Assembly: GCF_902167145.1 (NCBI RefSeq)
Contig: NC_050104.1
Location: 97,971,849-98,035,848 of the forward strand
Source of the DNA: Zea mays
Lineage: Eukaryota; Streptophyta; Magnoliopsida; Poales; Poaceae
Direction of reading: 5' to 3'
DNA length: 64,000 nt
Numbering within the stretch: the stretch's first letter is position 1; the number at the start of each line of letters is the position of its first letter. The position numbers and the translations under genes were made by a program. Under the pieces are notes generated by a model that was given only the letters and a program-made list of their open reading frames with translations, had not been told where the DNA came from and searched no databases. Positions 53,685 to 64,000 of the stretch are shown in pieces.

Positions 53685-56600
53685 ATGGCTGACCGGGTGA
53701 CCATCATCTCGCCGCGCGACCCATGGCCTTTTTCCACGGTGACGGCGAGTGATCTGGAGGATCTTGTTGTCGAGGGTTTACTTTGCCCTCTCACCGATGA
53801 GCAGCGACCGGAATGGATCCCTCCTGTGGGCGGAGCCGCTCCGTCTCCACCGCCGGGGTACATCGTGAGCTTCGTCTCCTTCCACGAGCAGGGATTTGGT
53901 GTGCCGGCGAGCCGCTTCATGCGGGCGATCCTGTACCACTACGGGGTGGAGTTGCACAACCTCAGCCCCAACTCCATCTCGCAGGCCGCCATCTTCGTAG
54001 CGGTGTGCGAGGGGTACTTGGGGATCGCCCCCCATTAGGATTTGTGGACCCATCTCTTTTTCACGGAGCTTTTTGCCTCACCGACGGGGGAGAGGAAGGT
54101 CCACGCAGCGGTGCGGGCCGGCGGCTGCACCCTCCTGCTGAGGCAGTCGCGGGCGTCGCAGTATATTCCCGCCATCCTTGCGTCTTCGAACAAGGGGTGG
54201 CAGCGCCGGTGGTTCTACCTCCGGAATGACGGTGAGTTGCTCCCGCCGTTTTCCCAGCGAGTAGTCACCACCGCCACCGATGCTTGGCGCCACGGGACCC
54301 CGCACGAAAGACAAAAGAACCTCGAACCCCTTCTCCAAGCCTTGGGGGCGTTGCGGAAGGGGGACTCACCGCTGCGAGAGTGATTGCCGCCATCCACCAT
54401 CGGAGGGTGCTTCCCTTGGCGGAGCGACGACTGTCGCTTTGGGAGATGGCACCGGAGGCTGACTTGGAGGGCTCGCGGATGTCCTCTGATCCTCTTCCCT
54501 TCGACGCCCTCCACGGGCGGGTGTCCGTCGCGTTGGGGAAGCCGGATCCCAACGCCTTCTCCCAGCTTTTGATGCGCCCAGACCAAGGGTGTGTGACTCT
54601 GGTGAGTGTCTGCTCCTTCCTTCTTCTTGCATCAGGTTGCTCCTAGTTCTTACGATTGGGGTTTTCCCCCTTCTTCAGGAGGTGGGGTGGCACAAGCCTT
54701 CCCTGCCACGGGTCCCGCAGGATGCGGTGGACCGAGCAGCGCGGCGGGTCGCCGCGGAGGAGAAGAAGAAGAAGGACGCGGAGAAGGCCCGGGCCCGCGA
54801 GCGGAGGCGGGCTCGAGACGCCTTGGAAAAGCTTCGTCACCGGCATGAGAGGGAGGGGCTCCCGAGGGAGTCGTCGCCGGAAACGCCCGACGACGACGAC
54901 GATGATGAAGATGATGACGAGGAGGACGACATGGCTGCCCGCCTCGGCCTCAGCCCCGGCTTGGGGTTTGGTCAGGAGCCGTCAAACCAGCCCCCGAGTG
55001 GGCTAATGCCGTCAGTCCCCGGAGTCGGGGCGCCGAGGTCCCGGCCCGAGGGGCGGGGGCAATCCGAGAGGGTACCTGACCCCTCGGCTGGAGGAGCTGA
55101 GGCGACCTTGGGGAGCCAGGCCGAGGCGTCTGCTCCCCGAGAGCCGCCGCCCGCGCCGGCGGCGCAGGGGAGCGACTCCCAGGTCGCCGTGACAGTGCCT
55201 GGGCAGTCCGCCCCCCGGGCGTCCAGGGCGTTCAAAGCAAGGGTGGTGCCGAAGCTTCCGGCGATGCGGACCCCGGCGGCGGTTCTGGGGGTCGAGATCC
55301 AAGAGACTTCCCCCCAGGCACGGTTGATCATGGCCCGAAGCGGGTAAGTATCTCGGAATGTCTTCATCCTGGCTTTTCATTCATATGTCTCGGCCGTGAT
55401 TTTCCTTTTTCCCTCAGCAAGCGGAGCCATGGCTTGACCGACCTGGCACCCCGGAAGGCCCTTAAGACGGCGCCGGCTTGCGTGGCCAGCGCCGCTCCGG
55501 GCCTTGCCGTTCAGCCGACCTTCTCGCAAGGCGTTCCACCGCATGGGGCTCAGGCGGCACCAGTCGCCGTGGAGCGGGTTCCCGAGGCTGGCTCTTCTGC
55601 TGAGGCGGCCATTGTGATAGGGGAGGCGGCTGACGCGGACGTGGCCCCGAGCCCACCGGACGTGTCGGCCATGCCGGCGCTTGCCGCTACCGAAGTCGTC
55701 GCCGTCCCAGTCGGAGAGCGACCGGTTGCTGCCGACGTTGAGACGGCTGATGCGTCGGCGCTTGGTGCCTCAGAAGAGGGGGGCGTGGAGACGCGATCCG
55801 TCCCACCGGGCGGCAGCCTCGTCGCTGTGCGGCGGAGCTCCGAGGGCCAGCGCCAGTTGCTCCGGTTCCGGACCCGTGAGGCCTCGGATCCCGTCTTCGT
55901 TCTCGACGATGAACGGGAGGACCAGTCCTGGGATGAGCTCCGCGAGTGTGCCGAAGCAACGGTGGGGTCGCTCCGGTCGTCGCTGAAGGTTTTCTGCAGG
56001 GACGTCCCCAAAATCCTCCAGGTAACGGTTTCAGGCATACCTTTTCTCTTCTGTGACCAAGGCGTCTTTCGTGATGCCCCGCTTCCTTCCCTCAGGATCT
56101 GACGGGTCGGAGCGCCGCCAAGTCGTCATTCATCCGCCGCGAGGTCGACGTCTGGGGCTCGCTGCGATCCCTGAGGACCTCGCTCGCCGGGGCTACTGTG
56201 CGCCTTTCTCAGCAGGGTGCCGAGGTAGCGGACCTTCAGTTGCTCTGCACCGATCTGAGAGCCGAGGCGGCAGCGGCGCGCGCGGAGGCGGCCGCAGCGC
56301 GCGCAGAAGCGCAACGACAGCGGTCGGAGTTCGACCGGGTCGTCGAGGAGCGGGACCAATCTCGGGGCCGGGCTGCCGAGGCCGAAAGCCGGGCCGAAAC
56401 CCTTGCAGCCGACTTAGCTGTAGCCCAGGTCGTAGCCTCGGAGCAGCGTGCCCGAGCCGGAGGTACGCCTTGGCCATCCTTGGTTTTCGTTCCTGTTTGT
56501 TTCCTCTGCTTGTGTTTGAGATCTTTCTTCTGGCTGTTCGCAGAGCTCGAGTCCGCCCTTGATGAGTCCGCCAAGGCGCTTCCCGGGGCGGCCGGGCAGA

Positions 56601-57019
56601 GGGAGGCCGACCACACGGCCATGTCCGAAGCCGTTTCGGACGTTTACCGGATCCTTGGCTCCGGCGACGTCCCCTCAGGAAGCTCCCCTTAAAGTCGCCT
56701 TCAAGTCTTGGGCGATCATGTGCGCGGCAGACTCCGCGAGGCGCTACACCACGGCGTCAGGCGGGCCTTCGCCGTGCTCACTTCCCACTACGTTGTGGAC
56801 CTGGAGCGGGTTAGCGAGGGGTATTTCCTTCCGACGAAGATGAAGCTGCCCTGGCAGAAATCTAGAGGCTCGATGCGGCCGCCGCGGGTCCGAGCGCAGT
56901 GCTGGCGACCACCTTTGAGGCGGAGATCCTCCCACCTGCGCCGTCGCCGGAAGCCGAGATGGACTTTGTCGAAGGTGGGGACGGAGCTGAAGGCGCGGCT
57001 CCTTCCCAAGGCGATGCCT
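53685..57019 (+). pseudogene. Antisense spliced gene of Gypsy-2 (Transposase_28-like)
   Basis: Runs opposite to gag-pol. Exons by GT-AG borders and frame: 53685-54601, 54679-55343, 55418-56021, 56096-56462 and 56544 to about 57019. The first exon (MADRVTIISPRDPWPFST, then GLLCPLTDEQRPEWIPP, FVSFHEQGFGVPASRF, GVELHNLSPNSISQAAIF) looks like the "putative gypsy type transposon" domain (Pfam Transposase_28). Later come a Lys/Arg helix, an acidic run (about 54,885-54,935), Pro/Ala-rich linkers and an Ala/Glu/Arg coiled coil (exon 4). Damage: TAG at 54036, frame loss in a G run at about 54,360, TAA at about 56,690 with a frame change, and TAG at about 56,870. Antisense genes in this position are known from Tat-lineage elements such as Grande; their function is unknown. 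Confidence 0.82.
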
Positions 57020-57493
57020 AACTCTGTTGGAACAGTTTCTGTTGGATGCGCGTGTGTCTTTCTGCGGCCGCTGAGGCCTGAACACTTTGTTACCGTTGCA
57101 TGAAGTCGTACTCCTTTTCCTTTTATTTTGCGTGTCCGGCTTCGCCTGTTAGTAGCAGGGTAGCTTCCCCAAGTAGGGGTCACTTTTCGTGGCGGGTGAC
57201 GAGTGAGGTGTCCCTAACCCAGAGGCATGGGAGTCCCTCGGCTCAGTCGGCCTTGCCACTTACATGCATCCACGTTCGCTGCTTGGGGTCCTGCTTCTGA
57301 CATAGCTGGGGGAACGCAAAAGCCTTTTTGATTGAAAATTTTGGGCGCAGAGAGGTTCCCCAATCTTGACGCAGAGGGGTTCCCCCCTTTTTAGCCCCCA
57401 AGGGAGGGTCAGGCTCTGCCGAGGCGAGGCTGACCCTTCCTTGACGACTAAGACTTGCGTGAGAGCGAGGTATACGAACAACTTGAAAACATC

Positions 57494-57974
57494 TTAAGGG
57501 TAGAAGCGACATAGCTGTTGGATGTTCCAAGCGTTGCCGTAGACCTCGCCTTGATTGTTGGCCAGCTTGTGCGTTCCGAGCTTCAGAACTTTGGTGATGA
57601 CAAGCGGTCCTTCCCGGGGGTGCGTGTAGCCCCCGGGTGCCCCCAACAAGGGCTCGGGGTGCTGTGCGATGGTCGCGACCTTCTCCGGGTGGGCTTCGAT
57701 GCCCCGCCTGGAGATGATGAACCCCAAGACCAGGATTGAGCTTGGCGCCTTTCGCCTCTTTGATGGACTCCGCCGCCATTAGCTTGTGGATCTCCTCGCC
57801 TATGGTTCCGCGCTCCTTCCCGTCGAACCGGCGCAGAGGCTGCTTGTCGGGTCGGGCTCCGGCTCGAATATCCAGCGAGTGCTCGGCGACATCCCTCGGT
57901 ATGCCGGGCATGTCTGAGGGACTCCACGCGAAGACATCGGCGTTCGCGCGGAGAAATTCGACGAGCACTGCTTC
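57494..57974 (-). pseudogene. Gypsy-2 pol remnant
   Basis: After the TAG at 57975 the frame continues with the RT N-terminus (VEFLRANADVFAWSPSDMPG), then jumps through several deletions compared with Gypsy-1: after LMAAESIKE to AKGAKLNP (RT fingers and palm lost), a small loss after KLNP, then from the end of RT to an integrase piece (APGGYTH) and to the pol C-terminus (NAWNIQQLCRFYP, stop at 57494). No catalytic residues of RT, RNase H or integrase remain. Confidence 0.9.
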
Positions 57975-60900
57975 CTATTTGGGATCGAGCCCGGAGCCGA
58001 TCCGGATCTGCTTGGAGGCGTCGCCGCTGGGGTCGAGGGGGACGGCCTTAACCGTCTCCACTGGCTCGAAGTTGCCGGCATGACGTTTCACGTCTGGCAC
58101 CTCCTTAGAGAGGCTTTCCAGGTCGGCGATGAGGGCCTCGGATTCGGCGAGGGCCTCGGTGTACTCCACGCACTCCACGTCGCATTCGAACGCGTGTTTG
58201 TACGTGGGGCCGACGGTGATGACCCCGTTGGGTCCCGACATCTTGAGCTTCAGGTAGGTGTAGTTGGGGACGGCCATGAACTTCGCGTAGCATGGTCTTC
58301 CCAGTACCGCGTGGTAGGTTCCTCGGAACCCGACCACCTCAAACGTCAGGGTCTCCCTTCGAAAGATGGAGGGTGTTCCGAAGCAGACGGGAAGGTCGAG
58401 TTGTCCGAGGGGCTGGACGCGCTTCCCGGGAATGATCCCATGGAAGGGCGCAGCTCCTGCTCGGACGGTGGACAGATCAACACGCAGGAGCCTAAGGGTC
58501 TCGGCGTAGATGATGTTGAGGCTGCTGCCCCCATCCATAAGGACCTTGGTGAGCCTGACATCGCCGATGACGGGGTCGACGATGAGCGGGTATTTCCCCG
58601 GGCTCGGCACGTGGTCGGGGTGGTCAGCTTGGTCGAAGATGATGGGCTTGTCGGACCAGTCTAGGTAGACTGGCGCCGCCACCTTCACCGAGCAGACCTC
58701 CCGGCGCTCTTGCTTGCGGTGCCGAGCCGAGGCATTCGCCGCTTGCCCACCGTAGATCATGAAGCAGTCGCGGACCTCGGGGAACTCTCCTGCTTGGTGA
58801 TCTTCCTTCTTGTCATCGTCGCGGGCCCTGCCACCCTCCGCGGGTGGCCCGGCCATGTGGAAGTGGCGCCGAAGCATGACACACTCCTCAAGGGTGTGCT
58901 TGACGGGCCCCTGGTGATAGGGGCACGGCTCCTTGAGCATCTTGTCGAAGAGGTTGGCACCTCCGGGGGGTTTCCGAGGGTTCTTGTACTCGGCGGCGGC
59001 GACAAGGTCCGCGTCGGCGGCGTCGCGTTTCGCTTGCGACTTCTTATTGCCTTTCTTCTTGGCGCCGCGCTGAGTTGATGCCTCGGGAGCATCTTCCGAT
59101 GGGCGGCCCTGGGGCTGCTTGTCCTTTCGGAAGATAGCCTCAACCGCCTCCTGGCCGGAGGCGAACTTGGTGGCGATGTCCATCAGCTCGCTCGCCCTGG
59201 TGGGGGTCTTGCGACCCAACTTGCTCACCAGGTCGCGGCAGGTGGTGCCAGCGAGGAACGCGCCGATGACATCCGAGTCGGTGATGTTGGGCAGCTCGGT
59301 GCGCTGCTTCGAGAATCGCCGGATGTAGTCCCGGAGGGACTCTCCCGGCTGCTGCCGGCAGCTTCGGAGATCCCAGGAATTCTCGGGGCGCACGTATGTC
59401 CCCTGGAAATTGCCGGCGAAGGCTTGGACTAGGTCGTCCCAGTTGGAGATCTGCCCCGGAGGCAGGTGCTCCAACCAGGCGCGAGCGGTGTCGGAGAGGA
59501 ACAGGGGGAGGTTGCGGATGATGAGGTTGTCGTCGTCCGTTCCACCCAGTTGGCAGGCCAGACGGTAGTCCGTGAGCCACAGTTCCGGTCTCGTCTCCCC
59601 CGAGTACTTTGTGATAGTAGTCGGGGGTCGGAACCGGGTCGGGAACGGTGCCCGTCAGATGGCCCGGCCGAAGGCCTGCGGACCGGGTGGTTCGGGCGAG
59701 GGACTCCGATCCTCCCCGCTGTCGTAGCGTCCCCCACGCCTGGGGTGGTAGCCTCGGCGCACCCTCTCGTCGAGGTGGGCCCGACGGTCGCGGTGATGGT
59801 GCTCGTTGCCGAGGCGGCCTGGGGCCGCAGGCGCGGTGTTGCGCGTGCGCCCGGTGTAGACCGAGGCTTCCCGCATGAATCGGGAAGTCGCGACATGAGG
59901 TTCCGAGGGGTACCCCTGCCTTCGGGAGGCAGAGCTCTCGGCCCGTCGGACCGCGGCGCCTTCCAGGAGATTCTTGAGTTCCCCCTGGATTCGCCGGCCC
60001 TCGGTGGTTGATGGCTCCGGCATCGCGCGGAGAAGCATCGCTGCTGCAGCCAGGTTCTGGCCGACCCCACTAGATGCGGGTGGCGGCCTGACCCTGACAT
60101 CGTCGGCGACGCGGTGCTGGAAGCCCTGGGGCAGGTGACGTATTTCTCCGGCCGGGGGTTGGCCTGCCCATGCCTGCCCGACGTCCCGGCGGATCGGCTC
60201 AAGCGCCCCTGCTCCCTCGTCGAGCCTGGCCTGCACCCCGCGGATTTGCTCGAGCTGTGGGTCATGGCTCCTCGCCTGAACGGGGACCACAGCTAGCTCC
60301 CGTGGGATGTCAACGCGGGGCACTGGCCTAGGGAGATCACCGTCCTCCGGCATGCCGAGATGATTGCCTTCGGAGGGACCCCCTAGATCGACGTGGAAAC
60401 ATTCGCGGCTTGGGCCGCAGTCCTCGTCGCCGAGGCTGCGGCTACCGTCGGAACAGTCGGAGAGGCAGTAGTCACATGCGGTCATGAAGCCCCGCATGGC
60501 ACTGGGGTTGCCAAGTCCAGAGAAATCCCAACAGATGCTGGGCTCGTCGTCTTTCTCGGACCCAGAGGGCCCGTAGGTCGAGACGTCCGTCAGCCGGTCC
60601 CAAGGCTACCGCATGCGAAACCCCAGAGGGTTTGGACTCGCCTCTACGAGAGCGCCCGCCAAAGCGAGGTCGCTAGGCGGGTTGAGGCTGAATCCAAATG
60701 ACGTGGGATGGGAATCGGTCGGTACCTCTTGGTCGACGAGCGGCGATAAAGTCACGTCGGGGACTGACTGCACCGTCGTCTCAGGTACGAGGGTGACGTC
60801 CAGCAAGCTTTCCGCGAGCGTGCTGGCGTCGTCCGCTTGCTCGAGATTGGCATGTCGCAGGGAGACGGCGCTCGTCTTCGTCTCAAGCGCGAAGTCGATA

Positions 60901-61223
60901 CCCGGTGCACCCCTCGTTGGGGTGCCGGCACTGTCGACTCGCTCGACAGCCAACGAGGCGCTGCCTCCTGCTTGGCCTTGGTCGCCCTGCCTTCCCCTCC
61001 GTCGGCGGGGGAAAGGGCAGGATGAGCTCAAAGGTTGTTCTTCCACCACGCGAGGAAGACGTCGTCGATTCCGCCGCCGGCGGGTGGGCTGTCGGCTGCC
61101 ATTGTCGTTGTCGCGCGGCGGTGGAAGGAGTATCATGTCGTAGCTGCCGTCGAGGGACATGAACTCAAGACTCCCGAAACGGAGCACCGTCCCGGGTTGG
61201 AGAGGTTGCTGGAGACTGCCCAT
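57975..61223 (-). pseudogene. gag: Gypsy-2 gag and protease
   Basis: ATG at 61223-61221, 61 bp inside the 5' LTR. One frame through to 57975 with two premature stops, TAG at 60605-60603 and TGA at 59654-59652, and a TAG at 57977-57975. The capsid domain (ELWLTDYRLACQLGGTDDD; LRDYIRRFSKQRTELPNI), the CPYHQG..H....EEC knuckle-like motif and the protease VLMDGGSSLNIIYAETL are all present, and the protease part is complete, unlike Gypsy-1. The protein is very close to that of Gypsy-1 throughout. Apart from the two premature stops this is the better-preserved copy. Confidence 0.92.
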
Positions 61224-61264
61224 CTGGAGCTTGACGGGAAGCTGTTCGTCAACACGCAGCAGGC

Positions 61265-61283
61265 CCCAACCTGGCGCGCCAAC
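61265..61283 (-). other. Primer binding site of Gypsy-2
   Basis: Right after the 5' LTR the minus strand reads GTTGGCGCGCCAGGTTGGG, as in Gypsy-1 with one change. Confidence 0.8.
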
Positions 61284-62847
61284 TGTCGGCGTTTTGAGAC
61301 CGGGGGGTCCCTGGGCCGACGAGTGAATGTCGCCGCGTGCCCCAGCCCAGATGGGTCGAGCGCGAGGGCGAGCGCGAAGGGGGGAGAGCGAGGCGGGCGG
61401 AGACCGGTGTGAGAGAGGTGGGAATCCTGCGGCCTTCGTGTTCGTCCCGCGCCCAGGTCGGGTGCGCTTGCAGTAGGGGGTTACAAGCGTCCACGCGGGA
61501 GAGGGAGCGAGCGGCCCCAAGCGAGCGCCTGTCTCGTCCTCGTCCCCGCACGGCCAACCCTCTCTAAGAGGGCCCTGGTCCTTCCTTTTATAGGCGCAAG
61601 GAGAGGATCCAGGTGTACAATGGGGGGTGTAGCAGAGTGCTACGTGTCTAGCGGAGGAGAGCTAGCGCCCTAAGTACATGCCGTTGTGGCAGCCGGAGAG
61701 ATTTTGGCACCCAGCTGGTGTGATGTCGTGGCCGTCGGAGGAGCGATGGAGCCTGGCGGAGGGACAGCTGTTGGAGCGGTTGAGTCCTTGCTGACGTCCT
61801 CTTGCTTCCGTAAGGGGGCTGAGAGCCGCCGCCGTCACAGGGTACGCGGGGCGCCATCATTGCCTATCCAGCGGAGCTAGCCAGATGGGACGCCGGCCTC
61901 GTTCCCTGCGGCCCGAGTCAGCTCGGGGTAGGGTGATGATGGCGCCTCCTGTTGACGTGGCTGGTCTACGCCCTAGGTTGGGCGATGTGGAAGCTCCTCC
62001 GAGGCCGAGGTCGAGTCTGTCTTCCGAGGTCGAGGTCGAGTCCGAGCCCCTGGGTCGGGCGAGGCGGAGTTCGTCGTCTTCTAGGGCTGAGCCCAAGTCC
62101 GAGCCCTGGGTCGGGTGAGGCGGAGTTCGTCGTCTTCTAGGGCTGAGCCCAAGTCCGAGCCCTGGGTCGGGCGGAGCGGAGTTCATCGTCTTCTGGGGCT
62201 GAGCCCGAGCCCGAGCCCTGGGTCGGGTGGAGCGGAGTTCGCCGTCTTCCGGGACTTAGCCCGAGTCCGAGCCCTGGGTCGGGCGGAGCGGAGTTCGCCG
62301 TCTTCCGGGACTTAGCCCGAGTCCGAGCCCTGGGTCGGGCGGAGCGGAGTTTCCTATGATGCCTTCGGTAGGGCCTGACTGCCTGTCAGTCTCATTCTGT
62401 CAAGTGGCACCGCAGTCGGAGTGGCGCAGGCGGCGCTGTCCTCTTGCCAGATCGGTTAGTGGAGCGGCGAAGTGACGGCGGTCACTTCGGCTCTGCCGGC
62501 TGGGGGGGCGCGCGTCAGGATTAAGGTGTCAGGCCACCTTTGCATTAAATGCTCGATTTGGTCGGTTGGTGCGGCGATTTGGTCAGGGTTGCTTCTTAGC
62601 GAAGGAAGGGCCTCGGGCGAGCCGGAAATATGTTCGCCGTTGGAGGGGGGCCTCGGGCGAGACGGAAATCCTCCGGGGTCGGCTGCCCTTGTCCGAGGCT
62701 AGGCTCGGGCGAGGCGTGATCGAGTCGCTCGAATGGACTGATCCCTGACTTAGTCGCACCCATCAGGCCTTTGCAGCTTTATGCTGATGGGGGTTACCAG
62801 CTGAGAATTAGGAGTCTTGAGGGTACCCCTAATTATGGTCCCCGACA
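61284..62847 (-). repeat. 5' LTR of Gypsy-2
   Basis: 1564 bp, next to the PBS. Five 56-bp minisatellite units (about 62,068-62,350). TATAAAA on the minus strand at about 61,586-61,592. Very similar to the 3' LTR. Confidence 0.95.
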
Positions 62848-62852
62848 AGAAA

Positions 62853-64000
62853 CTTCAATAAAACTCACTAAGGGAAAAAGAGTACAACAACTGTCATCGG
62901 GACAGATTTCGATCCTCTGGGATCTAAATTCTATCGAATCTTCTACAAGGGCTAACTTTAGAAATGCGCCCCCCTGATCCTTGCAAAATCGTATCAATAA
63001 GGCAAAACATCTTCTTCTAGAAGTATATGCATATAAAGATTTAGCAAACGGATTGCATATCCTTGCAAAGGACTATTTCAGGAACTTTACCTCTACTCAC
63101 TTCTAGGATATACGAGGTAAGTGCATGTATCAATATAAATAAGCCACTTTGACTGATGGTGTTCGATCGACTAGATCTATATATTTGATAGAAAGTTACA
63201 TAAAGGTTCACATATTGATCATCAAGCTCACACCTTCAGGGCATAGAATATGACATTTATTGTCTCACGATTGTGATCAATATAAGCATTCGCTCCCCCT
63301 GACGATGACATCTGTCAAAGTCGTTATCCCTCATAACTCAAGCATATTCTTCAAGATATATGTCTCATTGTTCATCTGGAATAACGAGAATAAATGAGGT
63401 TGGGGTGCTATCATTTTCTATCTTACACCACATTTTATACATAGTTGTGCAAAGCAAATAACATGTCCTTCAATAGGACTTAGGGGATAATATAGTTGCA
63501 ATAGTACATATTCTAAATATGAGACATCGCTCCATGCGTTCATCCATTGCAACATCTATGGTGTAACAAAAATCCATCAAATATCGTAATCCATCAGGGA
63601 TTTTTCATCGATCAGATACATCGTTATAGTCTGTCATTCTGGCATAATGGGGATATTTTTGCCAGTAACACCTAAACCTTATAGGTTTCTGCCATCGGGG
63701 CTTTAGAGGATATCGTAATTTCACATCAAGTGGAAAATACCATGAGTAAAACTCGTGGAATGCACATGTGCTTATTCGGTGAACTTCAAGTCCTTTGGTA
63801 CCTCATCTTATTCCTTTTCGGGTCTGTATGGGTCTTTATCCCTTTATAGGGATTATCAAACTTTGGTGTTCAACACAGACTTTATTTCTTCTGGAAAGGT
63901 TCCATCAAGGAACTATAATCTCATCTAGGAGATATTCTCTCTACATAGAAGAGTGTTAATTCGTCGAAAATGTATTATTTGGTATGAGATTTATATGTTG
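62853..64000 (-). mobile_element. Element D internal region, part 2
   Basis: AT-rich sequence without an open frame of note, continuing the element interrupted at 50635 (the AGAAA duplication marks both sides). It appears to be the long 3' noncoding part of the element; its coding region, if any, lies beyond the window. Family not recognised. Confidence 0.55.

Larger units (their letters stand above)
50636..62847 (-). mobile_element. Gypsy-2, Tat-like LTR retrotransposon with antisense gene
   Basis: A 12,212-bp minus-strand element flanked by AGAAA (50631-50635 and 62848-62852), inserted in element D. LTRs start TGTCGGGGACC and end GCCGACA in element direction. From right to left: 5' LTR, PBS, gag-protease, a pol remnant of under 500 bp, an antisense spliced gene, repeats, PPT, 3' LTR. 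Same family as Gypsy-1. RT core, RNase H and integrase are gone, so it is non-autonomous and must have moved with help or lost these parts after insertion. Its LTRs are more alike than those of Gypsy-1. Confidence 0.95.

Noticed and set aside
53216..53920. A 234-codon minus-strand frame in Gypsy-2
   Set aside because: It overlaps the first exon and promoter of the better supported plus-strand antisense gene; shadow frame.
1..64000. CRISPR arrays, bacterial operons, phage or plasmid origins
   Set aside because: All repeats are explained as LTRs, minisatellites or segmental duplications, and the spliced genes and transposons are plant nuclear.

Overview
The window looks like nuclear DNA of maize (Zea mays) or a very close relative. 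It has nested LTR retrotransposons with 5-bp target duplications, Sirevirus LTRs full of CACCGGACtGTCCGGTG palindromes, Tat-like Gypsy elements, two Helitrons carrying pieces of several host genes, and only one gene that looks intact. No rRNA, tRNA or CRISPR was seen.

Layout. 1-1367: 5' end of a minus-strand Gypsy element (LTR and gag start), lying in the 3' part of a Sirevirus (1368-2959). 2969-30005: a plus-strand Helitron (H1) of about 5.0 kb of own sequence, carrying WDR48-like and casein kinase I-like exon pieces and split by two complete retrotransposons: Gypsy-1 (4391-17883, TSD CTTTT) and Sirevirus-B (20479-29042, TSD ATGGC). 30006-33345: an inverted LTR piece, a MITE candidate and the promoter region of the gene. 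33346-38405: a five-exon host gene encoding a 272-residue protein with a coiled-coil-like middle and a C-terminal DLNLP (EAR-like) motif.

38559-50492: a tandem array with a 2.27-kb period downstream of that gene, made of gene flank, an LTR piece and a Ptta/En/Spm (CACTA) transposase gene piece. A second Helitron (H2, minus strand, 39139-45543) sits inside the array. The other array copies preserve its empty A/T target site, so both of its ends are fixed to the base. H2 carries pieces of genes resembling NUP96, thaumatin-like protein, L-gulonolactone oxidase and TORTIFOLIA1, plus a MITE and an extra internal 5' terminus.

50097-64000: the 3' LTR and internal region of another minus-strand LTR element, interrupted by Gypsy-2 (50636-62847, minus strand, TSD AGAAA). 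Gypsy-2 belongs to the same family as Gypsy-1 but has lost most of RT, RNase H and integrase; it keeps a spliced, antisense multi-exon gene of the kind known from Tat-lineage elements. Gypsy-1 kept the pol region but lacks this antisense gene.

The retroelement genes are decayed by stops and frameshifts. The likely functional unit is the EAR-like gene; the most informative structures are H2 with its empty sites, the two-gene chimeras it carries, and the Gypsy pair. All positions were read by eye and may be off by a base or two; family names are from recognition, not database search.
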